From: Polaribacter sp. KT25b
GTDB taxonomy: Bacteria; Bacteroidota; Bacteroidia; Flavobacteriales; Flavobacteriaceae
Assembly (NCBI RefSeq): GCF_900105145.1
Contig: NZ_LT629752.1
Coordinates: forward strand, 496,001 to 560,000
Direction: 5' to 3'
DNA: 64,000 bases
In this document: in pieces, positions 52,794 to 59,754 of the stretch
Position numbering within the stretch: the stretch's first letter is position 1
How the letters are laid out: each line of letters begins with the position of its first letter
Position numbers and translations under genes: made by a program
The notes under the pieces: model-generated
What the model saw: only the letters and a program-made list of their open reading frames with translations
What the model was told of the DNA's origin: nothing
The model's database searches: none

Positions 52794-53327
52794 ATGCCAG
52801 TAAAAATTAGATTACAAAGACACGGTAAAAAAGGAAAACCATTCTATTGGATAGTTGCCGCAGATTCACGTGCAAAAAGAGACGGTAAATACTTAGAAAA
52901 AATAGGTACTTATAATCCAAATATCAACCCTGCAGTAATTGACTTAGATGTTGATAAAGCTGTAACTTGGTTACAAAATGGTGCACAACCAACAGATACT
53001 GCTAAAGCAATTTTATCTTATAAAGGTGCTTTATTAAAGAATCATTTAGCTGGTGGTGTAAGAAAAGGAGCCTTAACAGAAGAGCAAGCAGAAGCTAAAT
53101 TTGCTGCTTGGTTAGAAGAAAAAAGTGGTAAAGTTGCTGCTAAAGAAGAAGGTTTAACAAAATCTCAAGCAGATGCAAAAGCGAAAGCATTAGCAGCTGA
53201 AAAAGCAGTAAACGAAGCAAGAATTGAAGCAGCTAAGCCAGTTGTTGAAGAGGTTGCAGAAGAAGTAGTTGCAGAAGAAGCAGCGCCTGAAACAATTGAT
53301 GACGCAGCAGCAAAAGCAGCAGAATAA
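52794..53327 (+). CDS. rpsP: 30S ribosomal protein S16 with long Ala/Glu-rich tail
   Basis: The N-terminal 80 residues are the normal S16 core: PVKIRLQRHGKKGKPFYWIVAADSR, GKYLEKIGTYNPNINP, and WLQNGAQPTDTAKAILSYKG. From about residue 85 to 177 follows an extension rich in Ala, Glu and Lys (AKALAAEKAVNEARIEAAKP, VVEEVAEEVVAEEA), as in other Bacteroidota S16 proteins but absent from E. coli. It assembles early in the small subunit. The gene leads a transcript with rimM and tRNA-Ser(GGA). Assignment is secure. Confidence 0.96.
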   Translation: MPVKIRLQRHGKKGKPFYWIVAADSRAKRDGKYLEKIGTYNPNINPAVIDLDVDKAVTWLQNGAQPTDTAKAILSYKGALLKNHLAGGVRKGALTEEQAEAKFAAWLEEKSGKVAAKEEGLTKSQADAKAKALAAEKAVNEARIEAAKPVVEEVAEEVVAEEAAPETIDDAAAKAAE

Positions 53328-53346
53328 ATTATAAATTGATACGATA

Positions 53347-53871
53347 ATGCGTAAAGAAGATTGTTTTTATTTAGGCAAAATCGTTACAAAATATAGTTTT
53401 AAAGGTGAAGTTGTTATCAAATTAGATACAGACGAACCTGAGTTGTATACAGAAATGGAATCAGTTTACGTCGAATTTGGCGCAAACTTGGTTCCATTTT
53501 TTATTGATAAAAGTTCTCTTCATAAAGGAAATCAATTACGTGTTCAGTTTGAAGATGTATATTCTGAAGAAGAAGCAGATTCTATATTAAAATGTGGCGT
53601 TTATTTACCTTTAGATTTATTACCAAAACTTACTGGAGATAAATTTTATTTTCATGAAGTAATAGGTTTTACTGTTGTAGATTCCAATTTTGGAGAAGTT
53701 GGTACTTTAGTTCATATTAATGACAAGGCTGCACAACCACTTTTTGAAATTGATAGTGATGGTAAAGAAGTTTTTATCCCTATGATTGATGATTTTATCA
53801 AAAAAGTAGATAGAGAAAACAAAACAATACTCGTTACTGCTCCTGATGGATTAATAGAACTTTATTTGTAA
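53347..53871 (+). CDS. rimM: 16S rRNA processing protein RimM
   Basis: 174 residues, the usual length. The N-terminal RimM domain begins DCFYLGKIVTKYSFKGEVVIKL and continues to VYSEEEADSILKCGVYLPLDLL. The PRC-barrel-like domain is seen in FYFHEVIGFTVVDSNFGEVGTL and PLFEIDSDGKEVFIPMIDDFIKKVD. RimM binds S19 during 30S maturation. It lies 19 bases after rpsP, the classic pairing, and its stop is only two bases from tRNA-Ser(GGA). Confidence 0.95.
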   Translation: MRKEDCFYLGKIVTKYSFKGEVVIKLDTDEPELYTEMESVYVEFGANLVPFFIDKSSLHKGNQLRVQFEDVYSEEEADSILKCGVYLPLDLLPKLTGDKFYFHEVIGFTVVDSNFGEVGTLVHINDKAAQPLFEIDSDGKEVFIPMIDDFIKKVDRENKTILVTAPDGLIELYL

Positions 53872-53873
53872 AA

Positions 53874-53958
53874 AGAAAGGTGGCCGAGTGGTCGAAGGCG
53901 CACGCCTGGAAAGTGTGTATACGGCAACGTATCGAGGGTTCGAATCCCTTCCTTTCTG
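53874..53958 (+). tRNA. tRNA-Ser (anticodon GGA)
   Basis: 85 bases with a long variable arm, as expected for serine. Acceptor AGAAAGG pairs with CCTTTCT and the discriminator is G. The anticodon loop CTGGAAA gives GGA. The variable arm is TATACGGCAACGTA (a stem-loop) and the T arm is GAGGG-TTCGAAT-CCCTT. The terminal CCA is not encoded. It starts two bases after the rimM stop, so it is probably cut from the rpsP-rimM transcript. Confidence 0.95.
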
Positions 53959-53976
53959 CAAAGAAAATTATATGTT

Positions 53977-54015
53977 AAAAAAGCTCATAAACATCTTGTT
54001 TATGAGCTTTTTTTC
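53977..54015 (+). terminator. Terminator of the rpsP-rimM-tRNA-Ser transcript
   Basis: Stem AAAAGCTCATAAAC / GTTTATGAGCTTTT (14 bp, loop ATCTT), followed by a T-rich run. Confidence 0.9.
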
Positions 54016-54315
54016 TTTTTAAACAATCCTGTTAAGTTATTGAATATAGACTTTAGCTTTAATATTACTTACCTTAATAAAAGTTTAATTATTTAACATT
54101 GATTATTTATACATAATAAATTTTACACTCTACAATTAACCTATTCTATTTTTCGAATTACAAAAAAGAATTGAACTACTTAAAGATTCAAGTAGTAAAT
54201 CATTTTAAAGATAAATTCTAATTAGAAAGGGGTAATTTTAAATAAATTACTTACGTTAATTTCTTTTTTCTTTGTAGGAACTAAGTTTCAATGCTTAATT
54301 TTCAAAACAATAAAA
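54016..54315. other. Non-coding left border of the polysaccharide utilisation locus
   Basis: About 300 AT-rich bases between the tRNA operon terminator and the first GH16 gene. I see no gene, RNA or integrase-type repeat. It should contain the promoter and any regulator sites for the locus, but no clean TAnnTTTG is visible close to the start. It marks the switch from housekeeping to accessory DNA. Confidence 0.45.
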
Positions 54316-55323
54316 ATGAGATTTAAAAACATAAGAATTATAATTTTACTGAATGTATTTCTTTTAATACTATCATGTGGTCATCAAAAAAATGTAACAA
54401 ATAGTAATAAAAAGGAAACGACTGTATATCCTTTTTCTGATCCAGAAAACTCAGGCAATTGGGTTTTAAATGCTGATGTATCCGATGAATTTGAAGATGA
54501 TAAAATAGATGAAGACAAATGGTATATTGTAGGGAAGTTTAAAGACGGAAAACCTTTTTATAAGCACCCAGACAAACCAAATAAGAAAGTTTGGAAAGGA
54601 CGCGCACCTTCTCAATTTTCTGGAAGAAATTACCGTTTAGAAAATGGAAAATTAATTTTAGAAACACGTTGGGAACCAGATTTTCCCTTTTCGGATGATG
54701 TTCAAAAACCTTGGGGTAAAAAAGAAGGACAAGTAGAAAAATTCGAAAACTTAACAACCGCATGTTTCGTTGGACGTAAATTTTTTAAGTACGGTTATAT
54801 GGAAATTAAAAGTAAAGCTGCAGATGCAGAAATTACTAGTGCTTTTTGGGCTATTGGAAATGGTGTAGAACTAGATGTTTTTGAACAATTTGGAGATCAT
54901 AGACAACCTAATAAAGAGGCAAACGGAAAAGATAGAGAACTTTGGTGGTCTATACATGATTGGGCTAGAAAAAATAAAGTGGTATACACAGAACATTTAG
55001 ATTATGGTTTTAGAGTAGCAGATAACTTTCATGTGTATGGTATTGAATGGAATGAAAAAGGACTTAAATTATATGTAGATGGAAAATATAAAACCGGAGC
55101 AACTAAAGAACAGGTAGAAGCCTATGCTTTAAAAAAACACAATTTACCAGATGGTTGGATAATGACCAAGCCATTATCTATTTGGCTAGATCAAGAAACT
55201 TTTCCTTGGCATGGAGTTCCAGATAGTAAAAAAGATTTAGAATTAAACAGTCCGGAGGGTAAAAAAGATGATGGAGTTGTAGATTTCGAAATTGAATATG
55301 TTAGAGTTTGGCAGAAAAAATAA
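54316..55323 (+). CDS. GH16 glycoside hydrolase, lipoprotein (PUL enzyme A)
   Basis: 335 residues. The lipobox (LLNVFLLILSC) anchors it in a membrane. One GH16 jelly-roll domain: the substrate-groove motif WKGRAPSQFSGRNYRLENGKL, KYGYMEIKSKAADAEITSAFW, and the catalytic ELDVFE at E185, D187, E190 (nucleophile, helper Asp, acid/base; the extra residue is the beta-bulge form ExDxxE). WWSIHDWARKNKV and a VYGIEWNEKGLKLYVDGKY block complete the fold. It should cut beta-linked galactans or related polymers. It differs more from the other two GH16 enzymes than they do from each other, so the specificity probably differs. Confidence 0.9.
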   Translation: MRFKNIRIIILLNVFLLILSCGHQKNVTNSNKKETTVYPFSDPENSGNWVLNADVSDEFEDDKIDEDKWYIVGKFKDGKPFYKHPDKPNKKVWKGRAPSQFSGRNYRLENGKLILETRWEPDFPFSDDVQKPWGKKEGQVEKFENLTTACFVGRKFFKYGYMEIKSKAADAEITSAFWAIGNGVELDVFEQFGDHRQPNKEANGKDRELWWSIHDWARKNKVVYTEHLDYGFRVADNFHVYGIEWNEKGLKLYVDGKYKTGATKEQVEAYALKKHNLPDGWIMTKPLSIWLDQETFPWHGVPDSKKDLELNSPEGKKDDGVVDFEIEYVRVWQKK

Positions 55324-55328
55324 GCTCA

Positions 55329-56312
55329 ATGAAAATATTTAAAATCATATTTATTTTTTTGATTTGTTTTTCTTGCGGAAATAATACAACTATTGATGAA
55401 GAAATTATCGATGAAATTATAATTGTTGATGATACAAATGATGATCAGGAAGAAGAAGATGTTGTGGTTGCACCAAATTCAGATTTTCCTTTATCGGATC
55501 AAAAAAATGAAGGTAATTGGATTTTAAATACAGACATAAGTGATGAATTTGATGCAAATATATTAGACGAAGAAAAATGGCAGATTCAAGGAAAAGATAA
55601 TGTTTATAAATCTAATTTTATAGGTAGAGCTCCATCACAATTTTCTATGGATAACGCTATCGTTGAAGATGAAAAATTGAAGATTGTAACAAAATGGGAA
55701 CCAGATTTTGACTTTAGCTCTAATTCTCAAACTGTAAATGGTGTAGTTTACAAATACGAAAATATTACTACTGCAGCTGTAATCAGTAAAAAACAGTTTA
55801 TGTATGGTTATATGGAAATTAAGTGTAAATCTGCAAATGCACAAGTAACAAGTTCTTTTTGGACAACGGGAAAGAATACATCAGAATTAGATATGTTTGA
55901 AATGTTTGGCGGGCATAAAACTAGCGATTCTTGGAAAAAAAGATTAAAATTAAATATTATAAGTTGGGATCCAAATAACTATTATTATCAGCCAAATAAT
56001 AAAGGACCAGTTTATACAAGTAATATTCAAGTAGCCGAGAATACTGCAGATGATTTTCATGTTTATGGTTTTGATTGGACATCAGAATATATCAAAATTT
56101 ATGTTGATGGTGTTTTGCAAGCCAATGAAACTATTTTAAAATCAGAATTAACAAATAAAGGTGCAAATCCAGAAAAATGGGTTACAAATGTTCCTTATTG
56201 GATTTGGTTTGATTCAGAAACTTTTCCATGGCTAGGTATTCCTAATCAATCAGAATTACAAGTTCCTGCAGAATATCAAATAGAATATATAAGAGTTTGG
56301 CAAAAAAGTTGA
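55329..56312 (+). CDS. GH16 glycoside hydrolase, lipoprotein (PUL enzyme B)
   Basis: 327 residues from the ATG at 55329. That start leaves a normal lipoprotein signal (KIFKIIFIFLICFSC), five bases after enzyme A; the ATG at 55308 would overlap enzyme A by 16 bases and add a non-signal leader, so I reject it. A short acidic linker (DDTNDDQEEEDV) is followed by the GH16 domain: IGRAPSQFSMDNAIVEDEKL, MYGYMEIKCKSANAQVTSSFW, catalytic ELDMFE at E186, D188, E191, and ISWDPNNYYYQPNN. Close paralogue of the secreted GH16 enzyme C. Surface-bound endo-acting galactanase is the likely role. Confidence 0.9.
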   Translation: MKIFKIIFIFLICFSCGNNTTIDEEIIDEIIIVDDTNDDQEEEDVVVAPNSDFPLSDQKNEGNWILNTDISDEFDANILDEEKWQIQGKDNVYKSNFIGRAPSQFSMDNAIVEDEKLKIVTKWEPDFDFSSNSQTVNGVVYKYENITTAAVISKKQFMYGYMEIKCKSANAQVTSSFWTTGKNTSELDMFEMFGGHKTSDSWKKRLKLNIISWDPNNYYYQPNNKGPVYTSNIQVAENTADDFHVYGFDWTSEYIKIYVDGVLQANETILKSELTNKGANPEKWVTNVPYWIWFDSETFPWLGIPNQSELQVPAEYQIEYIRVWQKS

Positions 56313-56364
56313 GATAAAAAAGAAAGAAAATAATAAATCAATAATTAATTAAAATTTAAGTATC

Positions 56365-56721
56365 ATGAAAAAAATCGTTTTAACATTATTATTAGTAGTA
56401 GCATTTACAACAGCTTACGGGCAAAACAAGTATCAAGAAAGACAAAATAAATACTTTGTAGAAGCTGCTGCAAAAGAGTTTAATTTAGATGAACAACAAC
56501 AAAAAGATTTAACAGAAATAAGAACTACAATGGTACTTGCTTATGGAGAATCTCAAAAAGCTTTTACTGCAGGAGATATTACAAAAGAAGAAAAAAAAGC
56601 TAAAAACAGAGAAGCTAGTAAAGCATTTAACAATGCTGTAATAAAATTAACGGGTAAAAATTACAAAGAATTAGCTCCGTTTTTTCAAAGAATGAGAGAC
56701 GAATTAAAAGGCGTTAAATAA
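56365..56721 (+). CDS. Small secreted helical protein in the PUL
   Basis: 118 residues. Signal peptide KKIVLTLLLVVAFTTAYGQ, then a helical mature part with many Lys, Glu and Gln (FNLDEQQQKDLTEIRTTMVLA, NREASKAFNNAVIKLTGKNYKEL). No sugar-binding or catalytic motif is visible. The pattern recalls Spy/CpxP-like periplasmic chaperones, but I do not claim homology. It lies between the GH16 pair and the sulfatase on the same strand (gaps of 52 and 42 bases), so it probably belongs to the same transcript. Confidence 0.75.
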   Translation: MKKIVLTLLLVVAFTTAYGQNKYQERQNKYFVEAAAKEFNLDEQQQKDLTEIRTTMVLAYGESQKAFTAGDITKEEKKAKNREASKAFNNAVIKLTGKNYKELAPFFQRMRDELKGVK

Positions 56722-56763
56722 CTAAAGTAAACTAAAATCTGAATATTTTAAATTTTATAAAAA

Positions 56764-58251
56764 ATGAAATTATCAAATAGTATAAAGTTTTTTACTTGTG
56801 TATCTGCATTGTTTTTAATGAGTTGTAATTCTTCAAAAGAAAAAGTAGCAAGTAAAGAAAAGGTTGTAAAAAACCAAACGATAGAGAAACCAAATATTTT
56901 GGTAATTCTTTGTGATGATTTAGGATATTCGGATGTTGGTTTTAATGGCGCTAAAGATATAATTACACCAGCTTTAGATCAATTGGCAGATAATGGTACA
57001 ATTTTTACATCTGCTTATGTTACTCATCCTTTTTGTGGGCCAAGTAGGGCATCATTAATGACAGGTTTGTATCCTCATAAAATTGGAGCTCAATTTAATT
57101 TACCGCCAAATAGCGGAGAAACTATTAAAAAAGGAATCTCTGTAGATGAACCTTTTATAAGTAAAGTTTTAAATGAAACAGGTTATCGCACTGGTATTAT
57201 TGGTAAGTGGCATTTAGGTTCTAACCCAGAATTTCATCCTAATGTTAGAGGTTTTGATGATTTCTTCGGATTTTTAGGAGGTGGTCATAATTATTTTCCA
57301 GAACAATATAATGCTGCTTATAAAAAGCAAAAAGAAAGTGGTAAGAAATTGATTTGGGATTATTTACATCCAATAGAACATAATGGAAAAAATGTTGATG
57401 AAACAGAATATTTAACTGATGCTTTTTCAAGAGAAGCTGTTCGTTTTATAGATGATGCGTCTAAAACTAAAGATCCATTTTTCTTGTATCTTGCCTATAA
57501 TGCACCACATACTCCTTTAGAAGCAAAACCAGAAGATGAAGCATTATTTACTCATATAAAAGATAAAAAAAGAAGAACATATGCGGCAATGGTTTATGCT
57601 GTAGACAGAGGTGTTAAAAAAATTGTGGCTTCTTTAAAAGAATCTGGTCAGTTTGATAATACTTTAATTGTTTTTATGAGTGATAATGGAGGGAAAACAA
57701 CTTCTGGAGCAACAAATTATCCTTTAAAAGAAGGTAAAGGAAGTGTGTATGAAGGTGGTTTTAGAGTACCAATGTTTTTTCACTGGCCCAATGTTGTACC
57801 TGCAGGAAAAAAATATGATTTTAATGTTTCTGCAATAGATGTTTATCCAACTTTTGCAAGATTGTCAGGAGCAAAAATTCCTGAAGGAAAGAGATTAGAC
57901 GGTAAAAATATGTGGGATAATTTTATGCTAAATAGAGATTCTCATAAAGATGAAAGTATTTATGTTTTGCGTCACAGAAATGGTTTTAGTGATGTTGGTA
58001 TTAGAAATAACGAATGGAAAGCAGTAAAAGCATATAGACAAAAATGGAAACTTTTTAATGTAAATGATGATATTTCTGAAAAGTTTGATTTAAGTGATAA
58101 ATATCCTGCAATTTTAAAAAATTTAGTAACTCAAGCAGAGATTTGGAGTAAATCTCACATTCAGCCATTATGGTGGCATGATGAAAAAACGGGTATTCAA
58201 TGGAAAGCAGATAAAATGCCAAGATTTGATAAAACATTTAAACTAAACTAG
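56764..58251 (+). CDS. S1-family formylglycine sulfatase, lipoprotein
   Basis: 495 residues. Lipoprotein signal (CVSALFLMSC). The metal-binding ILCDDLGYSDVGFNG is followed by the sulfatase signature HPFCGPSRASLMTGLYPHK, where C91 is expected to be converted to formylglycine by a maturase (core CxPSR). Further motifs: GIIGKWHLGS, FFGFLGGGHNYFP, DPFFLYLAYNAPHTPLEAKPE and SDNGGKTTSG. Removes sulfate esters from polysaccharide, probably so that the GH16 enzymes or exolytic enzymes can proceed. Substrate position unknown. A long hairpin terminator follows. Confidence 0.94.
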   Translation: MKLSNSIKFFTCVSALFLMSCNSSKEKVASKEKVVKNQTIEKPNILVILCDDLGYSDVGFNGAKDIITPALDQLADNGTIFTSAYVTHPFCGPSRASLMTGLYPHKIGAQFNLPPNSGETIKKGISVDEPFISKVLNETGYRTGIIGKWHLGSNPEFHPNVRGFDDFFGFLGGGHNYFPEQYNAAYKKQKESGKKLIWDYLHPIEHNGKNVDETEYLTDAFSREAVRFIDDASKTKDPFFLYLAYNAPHTPLEAKPEDEALFTHIKDKKRRTYAAMVYAVDRGVKKIVASLKESGQFDNTLIVFMSDNGGKTTSGATNYPLKEGKGSVYEGGFRVPMFFHWPNVVPAGKKYDFNVSAIDVYPTFARLSGAKIPEGKRLDGKNMWDNFMLNRDSHKDESIYVLRHRNGFSDVGIRNNEWKAVKAYRQKWKLFNVNDDISEKFDLSDKYPAILKNLVTQAEIWSKSHIQPLWWHDEKTGIQWKADKMPRFDKTFKLN

Positions 58252-58293
58252 AATTAGAAAAGCTTTTTGTTTAAAAAACAATATTTTTTAAAT

Positions 58294-58360
58294 TGAAATT
58301 TCTTTTTTTGATGTTAAAAATTTAATTTTAAAAACATCAGAAAAAGAAATTTCATTTTTT
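58294..58360 (+). terminator. Long hairpin terminator after the sulfatase
   Basis: A 22-bp stem with one T-G pair (TGAAATTTCTTTTTTTGATGTT / AACATCAGAAAAAGAAATTTCA written here as arms at 58294-58315 and 58333-58354), then a run of T. It separates the enzyme cluster from the AraC region. Confidence 0.8.
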
Positions 58361-58379
58361 AACTAAATCAGTACTAATA

Positions 58380-58661
58380 ATGGATGTTGATTTAAATTGG
58401 GTAAATGCAGGAGTTGTTAAAAAGGCTAAGTGTCGAAAAATGGGTTGTGCCTTCATTAAAAATTGCTTGGCATTTTCATCCAGAATTTAAAATAGTATAT
58501 GTATCTAAAAGTAGTGGTATTCGTTTTGTTGGTAATATTGTATCTCAATTTCATCCTAGAGATTTAGTTTTAGTAGGTAGTCTTTTACCTCATTTATGGG
58601 ATACAATTTAAAACAAATTAAAGGCGCTACTCCAAAAGAATTTAGAGATGTAATAGTATAG
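58380..58661 (+). pseudogene. Decayed, internally deleted copy of the AraC-type regulator
   Basis: Three pieces match the intact regulator that follows, each in a different frame. An N-terminal stub reads GVVKKAK (compare VVVKKL). The cupin core at 58430-58600 reads VPSLKIAWHFHPEFKIVYVS, then GIRFVGNIVSQFHPRDLVLVGS (compare VPCLDAVWHYHPEF). The C-terminal end at 58608-58661 reads LKQIKGATPKEFRDVIV. The first two are separated by a frameshift. After LPHLW the whole central and helix-turn-helix part (around 190 residues) is missing. Not functional. It shows an old duplication in the locus. Confidence 0.88.
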
Positions 58662-58758
58662 TTTTACTAGTTAAATTGGTGTTTTGATAATCTTTGTGTT
58701 CACAAATACAATTATGTGTTAAAATTTAGTCTAAATTTTGTGAATATTAAAAATATCT

Positions 58759-58766
58759 TATATTTG
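58759..58766 (+). promoter_or_regulatory. Promoter of the AraC gene, with -33 TTTG
   Basis: TATATTTG (-7, TAnnTTTG) at 58759-58766 and TTTG at 58737-58740, 18 bases apart, both as in the Bacteroidota consensus. The ATG codons at 58769 and 58772 follow almost at once, so the transcript may be leaderless. Confidence 0.6.
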
Positions 58767-58768
58767 TT

Positions 58769-59635
58769 ATGATGAAGTTAGTATTAAAAAATTCAGATTC
58801 GGTTGTTGTAAAAAAACTTGATATTTATACAAGAGATGTTCCTTGTTTAGACGCAGTATGGCATTATCATCCAGAATTTGAACTACTTTACATTTCTAAA
58901 AGTAATGGTATTCGTTTTGTAGGAGATAGTGTTGCCCCTTTTTTTCCTGGAGATTTAGTTTTAGTAGGCTCTTATATACCGCACTTATGGAGAAATGATC
59001 CATCTTATTACGAAAAAAGTAGTAAAAAGGAAGTAAAAACTATTGTAACAAAATTTACCAAAGATTTTTTAGGAGATGGTTTTTTTAATAAAACAGAGTT
59101 TTATGAAATTAGCAAATTACTAGATGCATGTAAATTTGGGCTTTCTTTTGGTAAAGAAATTAGTAAAACATTACATAAAGATATTATAGATTTACCAAAA
59201 ATATCTAGTACAGAACAGCACATTAAGTTGTTAAGTATTTTGCATAAATTATCTTTAGTAGAAGAAAAAGATAGAGTAATTTTATCTTCTTCTGATATGA
59301 GACAAACAACTACAGAAAGTTCAGAACGAATAGATACTGTGTTAAAATATATTTCTGATAATTATTCTAAAAGTATAGCTTTAGACGATATTTCTAATGT
59401 TGCTTGTATGACTACAAACTCTTTTTGTAGATTCTTTAAAAAGATGACTAATAAATCTTTCACACAATTTTTAAACGAAATTAGAATAAGAAATGCTTCA
59501 AGAATTTTAGTTCAAGAAAACATTCCTGTTTCAGAAGTATGTTACATTGTTGGTTTTAATTCTATCACCAATTTTAATAAGCAATTTAAACAAATAATGG
59601 GTGCTACACCCAAAAAATTTAGAGAAGCAATTTAA
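58769..59635 (+). CDS. AraC-family transcriptional regulator with N-terminal cupin
   Basis: 288 residues. Cupin-like sensor domain at about 20-80 (LDAVWHYHPEFELLYISKSNG, GDLVLVGSYIPHLW; His residues of the sugar-binding cupin visible). The AraC-type double helix-turn-helix is at the C-terminus (ISDNYSKSIALDDISNVACM, NSFCRFFKKMTNKSFTQFLNE, VCYIVGFNSITNFNKQFKQIMG, ATPKKFREAI). It probably senses a sugar from the target polysaccharide and controls the adjacent PUL genes. A second ATG at 58772 may be the real start. The decayed copy lies directly upstream. Confidence 0.92.
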   Translation: MMKLVLKNSDSVVVKKLDIYTRDVPCLDAVWHYHPEFELLYISKSNGIRFVGDSVAPFFPGDLVLVGSYIPHLWRNDPSYYEKSSKKEVKTIVTKFTKDFLGDGFFNKTEFYEISKLLDACKFGLSFGKEISKTLHKDIIDLPKISSTEQHIKLLSILHKLSLVEEKDRVILSSSDMRQTTTESSERIDTVLKYISDNYSKSIALDDISNVACMTTNSFCRFFKKMTNKSFTQFLNEIRIRNASRILVQENIPVSEVCYIVGFNSITNFNKQFKQIMGATPKKFREAI

Positions 59636-59754
59636 CGTATTTTTTTTAAATTGATAATTTTGTATTGATTAGGGTTAATTTAGGCTTATTGTAAACTTTA
59701 CATCTGTTTTATTTTTGAGAAACTATTTTATTTAGTTTCTTAAAATTATCTGCC

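Noticed and set aside
55308..55328. Earlier in-frame ATG for GH16 enzyme B overlapping enzyme A
   Set aside because: It places a polar leader before the lipoprotein signal; the ATG at 55329 gives a normal lipobox and a five-base gap.
58405..58611. 68-residue open frame as a small regulator
   Set aside because: It is a fragment of the AraC cupin domain, preceded by a frameshift and followed by a separate C-terminal fragment.
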